In this document: positions 9,725 through 17,177 of the stretch, piece after piece
Layout of the letters: each line of letters opens with the position of its first letter
How positions within the stretch are numbered: position 1 is the first letter of the stretch
NCBI RefSeq assembly: GCF_000949475.1
Contig: NZ_JRHC01000001.1
Coordinates: 620,001-684,000 of the forward strand
Direction of reading: 5' to 3'
From: Draconibacterium sediminis
GTDB taxonomy: Bacteria; Bacteroidota; Bacteroidia; Bacteroidales; Prolixibacteraceae
Length of the DNA stretch: 64,000 nt
The notes under the pieces: model-generated
Seen by the model: only the letters and a program-made list of their open reading frames with translations
The model's database searches: none
Told to the model about the DNA's origin: nothing
Translations under genes and position numbers: made by a program

Positions 9725-10846
9725 TTAATTGATTTGTACAGCTGTTCCGTTAACAACCTGATTATAACCCTCTGAGATTATCCTCATTCCGGCGCTTAGC
9801 CCATCAATAATTTCAGTCATGTTGTTGTTGGTAACACCAGGAGTAACATAAACTTTTCGAGCTACATCTTCTCCATTTTCTTTTTCAACAACATAAGTGT
9901 AGTGGCCGTTAAAGTCTTCCTTAATATAAAGCAAAGGCACAACAATAGCCGAATCGTTTACATAGTCGCGTAACGAAATCACGGAAACCAGGTTGGGCTT
10001 GATAAGGTTTGTGGGATTATTGATGTTGATACGCACGCGGAATGTACGGTTATTAGGATCGATGGTATTACCGATCTGGTTAATTTTGGCATCAACAGTT
10101 TTGTCTAAGGCCGGAAAACGAATTTCAACATTGTCGCCCTGGTGTACTTTGGTAATGTACGATTCGGAGATATCGCCGTAAATTTTAATGTTGCCGGTAT
10201 TAATTACCTTGGCAAACGGTGTTTGCGGGCTGCCGATGTTTCCTTTCTTTTGGTAAACAATGTCAACCACCCCGTTAATAGGCGATTTTACCTCTGACAT
10301 TTCAATTTGCGTATTTAAACTTTGAATCCTCTTTTCAAGACTTTCTTTATTGTTTTTGGCCTGCAGGTATTGCATTTCAGAGCCAATGTTCTGGTCCCAA
10401 AGGTTTTTCTGACGCTCGTAATTTGTTACGGCCAAATCCAATTGTACCTGCAGCTCTTCAATCGAACGTTCCAAAACATCGGTGTTAAGGCGCGCCATAA
10501 CCTGCCCTTTGCTTACCTGTTGTCCTTCAGATACCAGTACTTCTTTTATAATTCCTGCCGATTCGGGACTTACATTCACATCCTGCTCGGCTTCAACTTT
10601 TCCGGTAACTTCAATAAAGTGTTCAAACTTTTGATTTTCAAGCGTGTTGGTTTTAATATTAACCAGTTCTTCGGTTTCGTTAGCAGATAGTTCCATTTCA
10701 AGCACGTGTATTTGTTGCTCAAGCGTGTGAACCTGCTGCTTTAATTCCTGCAATTGTTCTCGTTTGGCGGCTTCGTCGGTAACCTTTGTATTTCCGCAAG
10801 CCGAAACTATAAGTGCGGTTGTTAAAATGAATAGAATCTTTTTCAT
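9725..10846 (-). CDS. Periplasmic adaptor lipoprotein of RND pump (membrane fusion protein)
   Basis: 373 residues. The N-terminus is a lipoprotein signal with lipobox SAC at Cys17, so the protein should be anchored in the inner membrane. A coiled coil follows (residues about 30-65, plus the hairpin in SIEELQVQLDLAVTNYERQKNLW and the segment after it). The split lipoyl/biotinyl-like domain shows as GIIKEVLVSEGQQVSKGQVMARL and SPINGVVDIVYQKKGN. Beta-barrel and membrane-proximal domains follow. It links the RND pump to the TolC-type channel. It is placed between both partner genes, 24 bp after tolC and 21 bp before the pump gene. Confidence 0.92.
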   Translation of the reverse strand: MKKILFILTTALIVSACGNTKVTDEAAKREQLQELKQQVHTLEQQIHVLEMELSANETEELVNIKTNTLENQKFEHFIEVTGKVEAEQDVNVSPESAGIIKEVLVSEGQQVSKGQVMARLNTDVLERSIEELQVQLDLAVTNYERQKNLWDQNIGSEMQYLQAKNNKESLEKRIQSLNTQIEMSEVKSPINGVVDIVYQKKGNIGSPQTPFAKVINTGNIKIYGDISESYITKVHQGDNVEIRFPALDKTVDAKINQIGNTIDPNNRTFRVRININNPTNLIKPNLVSVISLRDYVNDSAIVVPLLYIKEDFNGHYTYVVEKENGEDVARKVYVTPGVTNNNMTEIIDGLSAGMRIISEGYNQVVNGTAVQIN

Positions 10847-10870
10847 CGTATATATTTTTTTTGTTTTCGT

Positions 10871-12214
10871 TTATAATGCGCCGGCGGCTTTTTTCAGATT
10901 TAAATCGGCTTGCAGCAACGATAACGTTGAGGTAACCAATTGTTGCGAGGTGGTTATGTACTGTGTTTCCTGCTGTGAAAGCTCGGCACTGCTAACCATT
11001 CCGTTATTAAATTTTATTTGTGTTTTATCCAAAATGCTTTTTGCCAGATCGCGGTTTTCGCGTGTGTTTAAAAACTGTTCGCGTGCCGTTTCCATATCAG
11101 CCGATGCCATTAAGTAATCTTTCTGAAGTGTTACCTCAGCGTAACGCATATCGTTTTCTGCTTTGTCGAGTTCGATACGCGCCCGTTGTACTTTTGCACG
11201 TTTATTACCTGAATTGAAAATGGGAATCGATGCCTGCACTCCTATTAGCGACGACGGGAACCACTCTTCTTTAAACAGGTTGGCTTTGTTGCCGTATGAT
11301 GTACGTGAGTAGCTGTAAAAAGCATTAAGCTTTGGCAAATAAGCTACTTTTTCCAATCGGTACAGTTTGTCTGAAACTTCAAAATTCGACTGGGCCAAAC
11401 GGTAATCGATGTGGTTGATCAGATCAAGATCGATAGAATTCAATTCCTGCACCAATGGCGAAACGAAAACATCCAGGTCATCAGTTAATTCAATCTCCTG
11501 GCTCAGATCGAAGCCCATGGTATATTTCAGAACCGTTTTGGCAATTGTTAATTCTCTTTCCGAGCGAAGTACTTCGTTTTCGGCATTTTTTTGCAAAATT
11601 CTTAGCTGGTCAACATCTTGTTGTTCGCGAAAACCATTTTCGTAATACACCTTGGTTTCTTCGTACAAACGGGTGCTGTTTTCCAAACTTTCAAGCATAA
11701 CCTCGCGATAACGTTGGCTAATTAACACGGCGTAGTAGGCCTGTGCCACTGCACTTCGTATGTCGATCTCCGTTTTTTCGTTGGCTTGTTTGGCCAGGTT
11801 TAAATACAATTCGGCCGAGCTCACTCCAACAATCCACGAACCATCGAAGATTTGTTGTGATACGCTGAATCCGAAGTCGGCATTGTAGTCCTGACCAAAT
11901 TTTACAGGAATGTAAGTACCAGGGTCTCCTCCAAAAAATTCACCGGGAATTAGAGAAACCGGCAGATTCAGAAATGCGTTGTAATTAGCTGTTCCCGATA
12001 CCTGTGGCAATCCGGTTGTAATGGTTTCCCACACCTGTTTTTGGGCGATTGTCACATCTTGTTTCGTATTGAACAAAACATACGAGTTTTGCATGGCATA
12101 TTGTGTGGCCTGGTCGAGCGAAAACCCGGTGTTTTCTTCCTCCTGAGCTTTCAGCGACAGTCCCACAACTGACAAGAATAAAAACAAGATGATTTGTTTA
12201 ATTTGTTTCTTCAT
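10871..12214 (-). CDS. TolC family outer-membrane efflux protein
   Basis: 447 residues with an N-terminal signal peptide ending near the KAQ residues at 22-24. Two OEP repeats of alternating beta and long helical segments are visible. Typical helices include SAVAQAYYAVLISQRYREVM in the first half and KAENDMRYAEVTLQKDYLMA in the second. It forms the outer-membrane exit duct of the tripartite pump. Its start codon overlaps the end of the tetR reading frame by 17 bp, so regulator and pump are translationally coupled in one operon. Confidence 0.9.
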   Translation of the reverse strand: MKKQIKQIILFLFLSVVGLSLKAQEEENTGFSLDQATQYAMQNSYVLFNTKQDVTIAQKQVWETITTGLPQVSGTANYNAFLNLPVSLIPGEFFGGDPGTYIPVKFGQDYNADFGFSVSQQIFDGSWIVGVSSAELYLNLAKQANEKTEIDIRSAVAQAYYAVLISQRYREVMLESLENSTRLYEETKVYYENGFREQQDVDQLRILQKNAENEVLRSERELTIAKTVLKYTMGFDLSQEIELTDDLDVFVSPLVQELNSIDLDLINHIDYRLAQSNFEVSDKLYRLEKVAYLPKLNAFYSYSRTSYGNKANLFKEEWFPSSLIGVQASIPIFNSGNKRAKVQRARIELDKAENDMRYAEVTLQKDYLMASADMETAREQFLNTRENRDLAKSILDKTQIKFNNGMVSSAELSQQETQYITTSQQLVTSTLSLLQADLNLKKAAGAL

Positions 12215-12824
12215 ACTGAACTTTGTTAAGCTGTTTTTTATAATATTTTATTCCTTTCTCGGTACAAATAGCATTCATGTGGTAGTCCATCATGCTATCG
12301 AAAAATGCGAGCGAGTTTACTTCGTACTCTTCAAAAATTCCATAATCCGGATTCATGGTGTACAACATTCTTCCCACCTGTAGTTTGGCAATCAGGTACG
12401 GATCAAGATCGGTGCGATACAGGTCTTGCGTCATTCCCAGTTTCAGGTTATCGATGGTACTGGTAAAAATGCGCTCGCGTTTTACCTCATTAATCTTTTT
12501 ATACAATCCGGGATAATATTTTTTTAGGTCCTTCTCAATGCCATTGTTGTAGAACTTAAAAATGAATGCCATATGCTTGCGAATGAGTAGAATACTATCG
12601 ATGGCATTTGTATCATCCAACTCCTTAAAAGTTTTTCCACTTTCTTCAATATAGAACTCGATAACCTGGTTTACCAAATCTTCTTTATCGGTAAAATATT
12701 GGTAAAGTGTTTTTTTCGATATCCCGAATTCGGCTGCCACGGTGTCCATGGTAACCGCACGTATGCCTTTCTTAAAATAAAGATGGCCCACGTTTTCTAT
12801 AATGTATTTCTTCTTTTCTTCCAC
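12198..12824 (-). CDS. TetR/AcrR family transcriptional regulator
   Basis: 208 residues. The N-terminal helix-turn-helix spans about residues 20-55: RAVTMDTVAAEFGISKKTLY followed by QYFTDKEDLV, the canonical TetR recognition-helix pattern. The C-terminal ligand domain is variable and includes a TetR-C-like helical region. As the first gene of an efflux operon it is probably the local repressor, released by a pump substrate. A near-perfect 25-bp inverted repeat lies 37-61 bp upstream of the start codon, and a TAnnTTTG box ends only four bases before the start. Confidence 0.88.
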   Translation of the reverse strand: MEEKKKYIIENVGHLYFKKGIRAVTMDTVAAEFGISKKTLYQYFTDKEDLVNQVIEFYIEESGKTFKELDDTNAIDSILLIRKHMAFIFKFYNNGIEKDLKKYYPGLYKKINEVKRERIFTSTIDNLKLGMTQDLYRTDLDPYLIAKLQVGRMLYTMNPDYGIFEEYEVNSLAFFDSMMDYHMNAICTEKGIKYYKKQLNKVQYEETN

Positions 12825-12828
12825 GCGG

Positions 12829-12836
12829 CAAAAGTA
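12829..12836 (-). promoter_or_regulatory. Candidate -7 box (TACTTTTG) of the tetR-efflux operon
   Basis: Minus-strand TACTTTTG, an exact match to the Bacteroidota sigma-factor -7 consensus TAnnTTTG. It ends four bases before the tetR ATG, so the transcript would be leaderless or nearly so. No good -33 TTTG is visible. Confidence 0.45.
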
Positions 12837-12860
12837 TGCTTATTTTCTCAGGAAACTTTA

Positions 12861-12885
12861 GTCGTGTAAAAAGTTTTTCCACGAC
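12861..12885. promoter_or_regulatory. Candidate TetR operator (25-bp inverted repeat)
   Basis: Arms GTCGTGTAAAAA and TTTTTCCACGAC surround a central G; the arms are complementary at 11 of 12 positions. The site sits just upstream of the likely promoter of tetR-tolC-adaptor-RND, where an autorepressor would bind. No protein-binding data; inferred from position and symmetry. Confidence 0.5.
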
Positions 12886-13016
12886 AGTGCGTTTAAACTT
12901 CCCAGTTCTATAGCCTTTTAAATCGTATAATAGTTACACAAAACTATTCGATTTGAAAAAGTTTCCGTGGTTTTAATCGGTGAATGGCGAATATTTACCA
13001 ATAAACGCCGATTATG

Positions 13017-13688
13017 CTATTGTGGAAAAAGAAAGGTTTTGGCGATGATAAGATCCTGGGGCCAGGTAATTTTAATGTTTTCGCGGTTGCCATTAACAAG
13101 ATGAATTTTATGTCCGGCGTTTTCAAGTACGGAAGCATCGTCGGTAAAATTTTCGTGTTGAGCCTTTTGGTAGGCTTCCTTTATGGTTTGTACATCAAAA
13201 GTTTGTGGTGTTTGTACCAAAAAATATTTACTTCGGTCAACCGATTTATTGCCATGTTCATCCGAATAACGAATCGACTCTGCCGGAGGAACAACCGGTA
13301 AGGCGTTACCCGATTTTTTGGCTTCCGAAAAACAGTGCTCAATGGTTTCCTTTGTAACAAGCGGACGAACGCCATCGTGGATAAAAACAATGCCATCGTC
13401 AACAATTTGTGCGAGCCCGTTTTTTACCGATTGAAAACGATTTTCGCCGCCAAAAGCAAGTTTGTACGATGTTGCGAAAGCATGTTCTTTGCAAAGTTTC
13501 TTCCAGTGTTCAAGCTGTGTTTCGGGTAAAACCAGTACAAATTCAATGTTGGGGTCAAAACGTAAAAAGGCTTCAAAAGTGTACATCAAAACGGGCTTCC
13601 CTTCGATTTCGAGAAACTGTTTCGGAACGGAAGCCCCCATTCGGTTTCCGCTGCCGCCCGCAACAATTAAGGCAAACTTTTTTAGCAT
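13017..13688 (-). CDS. ispD: 2-C-methyl-D-erythritol 4-phosphate cytidylyltransferase
   Basis: Third step of the MEP isoprenoid pathway: MEP plus CTP gives CDP-ME. The start is taken at the ATG giving MLKKFALIVAGG (223 residues); a longer frame begins 14 codons upstream but places non-homologous residues before the nucleotide-binding motif. Visible motifs are IVAGGSGNRMGASVPKQFL (CTP-binding loop with the catalytic Arg and Lys), VFIHDGVRPLVT, and the C-terminal FTDDASVLENAGHKIHLVNG. A second MEP gene, dxs, lies 16 kb away in this window. The gene is divergent from the DUF2461 gene. Confidence 0.9.
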   Translation of the reverse strand: MLKKFALIVAGGSGNRMGASVPKQFLEIEGKPVLMYTFEAFLRFDPNIEFVLVLPETQLEHWKKLCKEHAFATSYKLAFGGENRFQSVKNGLAQIVDDGIVFIHDGVRPLVTKETIEHCFSEAKKSGNALPVVPPAESIRYSDEHGNKSVDRSKYFLVQTPQTFDVQTIKEAYQKAQHENFTDDASVLENAGHKIHLVNGNRENIKITWPQDLIIAKTFLFPQ

Positions 13689-13741
13689 CAATTCTGTTTT
13701 TTGTTTACATTGAAAGCTAAAATAGTGCAAAATATTCTACT

Positions 13742-14392
13742 ATGGAGAAAGTTCTTGGATTTTTAAAGCAGCTGGAGGAAAACAACAATCGCGAGTGGTT
13801 TAACGATAACCGAAAATGGTACGATGAAAGCAGAGAAAAGCTGCTTTTTCTTACCGATGTGCTGATTAATGAGATTGGTGAGTTCGATCCGGCGGTGAGG
13901 GGTTTACAACCCAAAGATTGTGTTTTTAGAATCTTCCGCGATGTGCGGTTCTCAAAAGATAAACGCCCGTACAAAACCAATTTTGGCAGTTTTATTTGTA
14001 AAGGAGGCCGGAAAAGTATGAATCCGGGTTATTATTTTCATATTGAGCCCGGTGCTTGTTTTATTGCCGGCGGAGTATATATGCCACCGGCACCGGTGCT
14101 AAAATCGATAAGGAATTATGTGGCTGACCATGCCGAGGAATTTCTGGAAATTACCAATGAACCCGAATTTAAAAAACAGTTTCAGGAAATGTATGACGAT
14201 AAATTAAAGCTGGCTCCAAAGGGTTTTCCGAAAGATCATGAGCACATTGATTTGCTGAAATACAAATCGTATATTTATTCAAAACCGCTGGAAGATAAGG
14301 TAGTTACCAGCGATAGTTACATTAAAAAAGTGGTGCAGCTTTACGAACAACTTTATCCGGTTAACGTATTTTTATACGAAGCCCTGGCCTAA
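13742..14392 (+). CDS. DUF2461 domain-containing protein
   Basis: A 216-residue protein of the TIGR02453/DUF2461 family, function unknown. Family features are the N-terminal FLKQLEENNNREWFNDNRKWY, the central DCVFRIFRDVRFSKDKRPYKTNFG and the GCFIAGGVYMPP-like stretch (here GACFIAGGVYMPPAPVL). It is predicted cytoplasmic with no membrane segment. It is divergent from ispD with a 53-bp gap and is followed by a strong terminator, so it is probably monocistronic. Confidence 0.85.
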   Translation: MEKVLGFLKQLEENNNREWFNDNRKWYDESREKLLFLTDVLINEIGEFDPAVRGLQPKDCVFRIFRDVRFSKDKRPYKTNFGSFICKGGRKSMNPGYYFHIEPGACFIAGGVYMPPAPVLKSIRNYVADHAEEFLEITNEPEFKKQFQEMYDDKLKLAPKGFPKDHEHIDLLKYKSYIYSKPLEDKVVTSDSYIKKVVQLYEQLYPVNVFLYEALA

Positions 14393-14503
14393 AAATTATT
14401 TTTATTGTTTCTTAATAAAAGTTCGTAGGGTTACTTTTTACAGCTCTAAAGAATATTATAATATAAGACCCTTATTTTTTATCTTCCCGATTTCAATGAA
14501 ATG

Positions 14504-14533
14504 CCCCGGTTGTTCTGACCGGGGTTCTTTTAT
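14504..14533 (+). terminator. Rho-independent terminator after the DUF2461 gene
   Basis: Hairpin CCCCGGT (14504-14510) / ACCGGGG (14518-14524) with a 7-base loop, followed by a T-rich run. Confidence 0.8.
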
Positions 14534-14570
14534 TTATAACCATTCAATACAGAGGTGGTTAGCCGCATTT

Positions 14571-14605
14571 TTTGTTTTTCAGATTGGAAAGAATAATTAC
14601 TTTTG
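14571..14605 (+). promoter_or_regulatory. Candidate promoter of the DUF5020-purine permease pair
   Basis: TTTG at 14571-14574 and TACTTTTG at 14598-14605, separated by 23 bases, fit the Bacteroidota -33/-7 pattern. The start codon at 14643 is 37 bases downstream. No purine-riboswitch-like fold was recognised in the leader. Confidence 0.45.
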
Positions 14606-14642
14606 CTGCCATTAAATATCAAATTCTTATAATTTAACGACT

Positions 14643-15323
14643 ATGAAAAAAGTACTACTTGCAATGGCTTTTGTTGCATTTATGTTTTCTGTTAATGCCC
14701 AAAATGTACAGTTACACTACGATTTCGGCGAAGGCCGCAAAATGTTGACCTCAACAGTAGAAATGTTCCGTCCCGATGCTTACGGTTCGACATTCTTTTT
14801 CATCGACATGGATTATGGTGCTGATGGAACAGGAATCGACAATGGTATTTCGTTGGCTTACTGGGAAATTGCACGTGCTTTTAAATGGAACGAAACTCAG
14901 AAGTTTATGCCACGTGTTGAATACAATGGCGGAACAATGAGCATTGGCGGTGGAGTTTGGATTCCTATTGAAAACTGCTGGTTGGCCGGTGTGGAACGTA
15001 CCTGGGCTTCGGCTGATTTCTCTAAAATTCTGACTTTGCAAGCCAACTACAAGTACATTAAAGACAAAGAAGATGCAGCTTTTCAGTTAACAGCTGTATG
15101 GACAGTACAAATGGCAGAAGGTAAATTTACTTTCACAGGTTTTGCTGATTTCTGGAAAGAAGAAATGTTCTGGGGAACTGACTACCGTTTCTTAACTGAG
15201 CCTCAATTGTGGTACAACCCATGTAAAAACTTCTCGTTTGGTACTGAAATAGAGTTGAGCAACAACTTCGTTGGTGACGAGTTTGCTGTGAAGCCAACGC
15301 TGGCAGTTAAATACACCTTCTAA
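14643..15323 (+). CDS. DUF5020 family outer-membrane protein
   Basis: 226 residues with a clear signal peptide (MKKVLLAMAFVAFMFSVNAQ). The rest is rich in alternating aromatic and polar strands and ends in VKYTF with a C-terminal Phe, as in outer-membrane beta-barrels. It matches my recollection of DUF5020, a Bacteroidota family that resembles the nucleoside channel Tsx. It starts a two-gene operon, with the purine permease 10 bp downstream. This suggests that it is the outer-membrane pore for nucleobases or nucleosides taken up by that permease. The barrel call is supported by sequence; the substrate is inferred from context. Confidence 0.75.
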   Translation: MKKVLLAMAFVAFMFSVNAQNVQLHYDFGEGRKMLTSTVEMFRPDAYGSTFFFIDMDYGADGTGIDNGISLAYWEIARAFKWNETQKFMPRVEYNGGTMSIGGGVWIPIENCWLAGVERTWASADFSKILTLQANYKYIKDKEDAAFQLTAVWTVQMAEGKFTFTGFADFWKEEMFWGTDYRFLTEPQLWYNPCKNFSFGTEIELSNNFVGDEFAVKPTLAVKYTF

Positions 15324-15333
15324 AACCTGAATT

Positions 15334-16626
15334 ATGATCGATAAATATTTTAATATCAGCGGCCGTGGTTCTTCTTTCAAAAAGGAGATCATTGGTGGGG
15401 CAACCACCTTTTTAACTATGGCCTACATCATTTTTGTAAACCCATCGATTTTGGGCGATGCAGGAATGGATAGAAATGCACTGATCACAGTTACAATTGT
15501 AGCCTCTCTTATTGGTACGCTTTTGGCCGGTGTTTGGGCAAAAGTACCTTATGCAATGGCTCCCGGAATGGGATTGAATGCCTTTTTTACCTACACGCTG
15601 GTGTTGGGTGCCGGTGTTGACTGGCAAACAGCTCTTGGAGTGGTATTTATTTCAGGTGTAATATTCCTGGCGCTTACCGTTACCGGTATACGAACAAAAA
15701 TTATTCATACTATTCCGCTTGCACTGCGTTTGGCAACCGGAGCAGGTATTGGATTGTTTATCTCGTTCATCGGTTTTAAAAACATGGGATTGGTAGTGGC
15801 TAACCCTGCAACATTTGTTGGTTTAGGCAAATTTACTCCAACTTTGTTAATCGGTTTGGCCGGTTTACTTATAACTGCCATTCTGGAAGTGAAAAAAGTA
15901 CGTGGCGGAATCTTCTACGGAATTATTATTACTACAATTATTGCAATAGTTGCCGGAGAAGTTCAGGCACCTGAATCGTTTGTTTCGATGCCTCCTTCAA
16001 TGAGCCCGTTGATGTTGAAACTGGATATCCTTTCGGCACTTAGCCTGGGATTGATTGGTGCGATTTTCTCGTTTATGTTTGTCGATCTTTTTGATTCGGT
16101 AGGAACAATTGTTGCCTGTTCGTACGAAGCCGGTTTTGTTGATAAAGATGGTAAAGTAGAAAACGTTGACCGTATTCTTGAAGCTGACGCGGTTGCAACT
16201 GTTGCCGGAACATTGCTGGGAACAAGTACAACTACTACATACATTGAATCTGCTTCGGGTATTGCCAACGGCGCCAAAACAGGTTTTGCATCTGTTATTA
16301 CTGCAGGCTTGTTCTTTTTGGCTTTGTTCTTTGCTCCGCTTATTGGTATTGTACCAGGTTACGCAACGGCACCTGCATTGGTAATTGTTGGAGTGTACAT
16401 GTTCAAGAATATCAAACAAATTGATTTTGCTGATTTCTCTGAAGCTATTCCTGCATTTCTTACTATTATTTTAATGCCTTTAACTTACAGTATTTCCATC
16501 GGTTTGTCGTTTGGATTTATTTCGTACGTGGTACTAAAAGCTGTGGCCGGCAGGTACAAAGAGGTTTCGTGGCTGATGTGGGCTATTGCCGTGTTATCAG
16601 TAATAAATCTGTGGTTTGGAGTATAG
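15334..16626 (+). CDS. NCS2 family purine (adenine/guanine/hypoxanthine) permease
   Basis: A 430-residue inner-membrane transporter of the AzgA/AdeQ/GhxQ branch of NCS2. The N-terminus has GGATTFLTMAYIIFVNP and AMAPGMGLNAFF, the substrate-site helix of AzgA-like proteins. Further on are FVDLFDSVGT and the signature TTTYIESASGIANGAKTG. About 12-14 hydrophobic segments are present. It imports purine bases with protons. It sits 10 bp after the DUF5020 gene, so the two are probably co-transcribed and end at the hairpin at 16651. Confidence 0.9.
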   Translation: MIDKYFNISGRGSSFKKEIIGGATTFLTMAYIIFVNPSILGDAGMDRNALITVTIVASLIGTLLAGVWAKVPYAMAPGMGLNAFFTYTLVLGAGVDWQTALGVVFISGVIFLALTVTGIRTKIIHTIPLALRLATGAGIGLFISFIGFKNMGLVVANPATFVGLGKFTPTLLIGLAGLLITAILEVKKVRGGIFYGIIITTIIAIVAGEVQAPESFVSMPPSMSPLMLKLDILSALSLGLIGAIFSFMFVDLFDSVGTIVACSYEAGFVDKDGKVENVDRILEADAVATVAGTLLGTSTTTTYIESASGIANGAKTGFASVITAGLFFLALFFAPLIGIVPGYATAPALVIVGVYMFKNIKQIDFADFSEAIPAFLTIILMPLTYSISIGLSFGFISYVVLKAVAGRYKEVSWLMWAIAVLSVINLWFGV

Positions 16627-16650
16627 ATATTTCAAATAAAAAATAGTTAA

Positions 16651-16680
16651 AAGGATTGTCGTATGGCAATCCTTTTTTTG
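16651..16680 (+). terminator. Terminator after the purine permease gene
   Basis: Hairpin AAGGATTG (16651-16658) / CAATCCTT (16667-16674) followed by a run of T. Confidence 0.8.
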
Positions 16681-16697
16681 TATTTTTATTTTGTATT

Positions 16698-16721
16698 GAG
16701 GCATTAGCTCAGCCGGTTCAG
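16698..16721 (+). pseudogene. 5' half of a split tRNA gene (acceptor GAGGCAT)
   Basis: GAGGCAT, then TA and the D-arm start GCTC, match the first quarter of a tRNA. The D-stem partner and the 5' anticodon stem are missing; the 16-bp palindrome at 16722 replaces them. The matching 3' acceptor ATGCCTC with a proper T-arm is found 740-790 bp downstream (17476-17494), so the gene appears broken by the array in between. Confidence 0.7.
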
Positions 16722-16737
16722 TCCGTCAGCTGACGGA
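16722..16737. repeat. Palindrome copy 1 (TCCGTCAGCTGACGGA)
   Basis: A perfect 16-bp palindrome. It is followed by 'tgacagggtagggg', a flank repeated after copy 4, so a 31-bp direct repeat (16721-16751 and 17437-17467) brackets the whole array. Confidence 0.9.
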
Positions 16738-16748
16738 TGACAGGGTAG

Positions 16749-16823
16749 GGGTCGTTAGTTCAGTTGGTTTAGAACGCATGCTTGACAGGCATGAGGTCGG
16801 CAGTTCGAATCTGCCACGACCCA
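16749..16823 (+). tRNA. tRNA-Val (anticodon GAC)
   Basis: A complete cloverleaf can be drawn. The acceptor is GGGTCGT/ACGACCC, the D-stem GTTC/GAAC, and the anticodon stem CATGC/GCATG with loop TTGACAG, giving anticodon GAC. The variable loop is AGGTC, the T-stem GGCAG/CTGCC with loop TTCGAAT, and the discriminator is A. It is the only intact tRNA in the array. It lies between the split tRNA 5' half and the first GIY-YIG gene, and the nuclease start codon is 15 bases after its 3' end. Confidence 0.93.
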
Positions 16824-16837
16824 CAAAATTTCCAAAC

Positions 16838-17083
16838 ATGTATTATACTTACGTTTTATATTCTTCGAAGTATCATAAAATATACATTGGATACTCAAGT
16901 GATACTGAAAAGCGGTTACTGTCTCATAATGATGAAAGGAATACAGGGTGGACTAAAAGGTATCAACCATGGCAGATTATTCATATAGAAGGATTTGAGA
17001 CAAAAAGTGAGGCATTAAAGAGAGAGAAACAACTGAAATCATCCAGAGGGCGTGCTTTTCTTCGTACACTACTGCCGAGTTAG
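16838..17083 (+). CDS. GIY-YIG nuclease superfamily protein, copy 1
   Basis: An 81-residue single-domain GIY-YIG protein. The two-strand motif appears as YTYVLYS (residues 3-9) and IYIGYS (15-20). The catalytic-type Arg is R26 in EKRLLSHN, H30/N31 follow, and the metal-ligand Glu is E58 in TKSEALKREK. The start is placed at the ATG giving MYYTYVLY, because the longer upstream frame runs through the tRNA. The last codons (LLPS and the TAG stop) are part of a tRNA-like 5' sequence GCCGAGTTAGCTCAG, so the gene end and the tRNA half overlap. Such small proteins are numerous in Bacteroidota; the cellular role is unknown. Confidence 0.85.
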   Translation: MYYTYVLYSSKYHKIYIGYSSDTEKRLLSHNDERNTGWTKRYQPWQIIHIEGFETKSEALKREKQLKSSRGRAFLRTLLPS

Positions 17084-17097
17084 CTCAGTTGGTTTAG

Positions 17098-17113
17098 TCC
17101 GTCAGCTGACGGA
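17098..17113. repeat. Palindrome copy 2 (TCCGTCAGCTGACGGA)
   Basis: Perfect 16-bp palindrome in the D-arm/anticodon-arm position of the chimeric tRNA-like sequence; right boundary of unit 1. Confidence 0.9.
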
Positions 17114-17131
17114 TGACAGGCATGAGGTCGG

Positions 17132-17147
17132 TCCGTCAGCTGACGGA
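17132..17147. repeat. Palindrome copy 3 (TCCGTCAGCTGACGGA)
   Basis: Perfect 16-bp palindrome replacing CAGTTCG of the T-arm. It lies 18 bases after copy 2, so copies 2 and 3 could also pair with each other. Confidence 0.9.
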
Positions 17148-17177
17148 AATCTGCCACGACCCACAAAATTTCCAAAC

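Larger units (their letters stand above)
17074..17163 (+). pseudogene. Chimeric tRNA-like sequence with two palindromes
   Basis: The 5' end is GCCGAGT-TA-GCTC with D-loop AGTTGGTTTA, the 3' end is ATCTGCC-ACGACCC-A from tRNA-Val, and the acceptor halves do not pair. Relative to the intact tRNA-Val, AACGCATGCT (D-stem 3' strand plus anticodon-stem 5' strand) is replaced by TCCGTCAGCTGACGGA. CAGTTCG in the T-arm is replaced by a second copy. The sequences outside these segments are retained base for base (TGACAGGCATGAGGTCGG). It cannot fold as a functional tRNA. Confidence 0.75.

Noticed and set aside
10322-10690. 122-residue plus-strand frame within the adaptor gene
   Set aside because: Antisense shadow of a well-conserved gene.
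13689-13730. 14-codon N-terminal extension of ispD
   Set aside because: Places unrelated residues before the conserved nucleotide motif; the internal ATG is the usual start.
14393-14642. Purine riboswitch before the DUF5020-permease operon
   Set aside because: No conserved three-way junction or TATA-type flanks found; only a terminator of the upstream gene.
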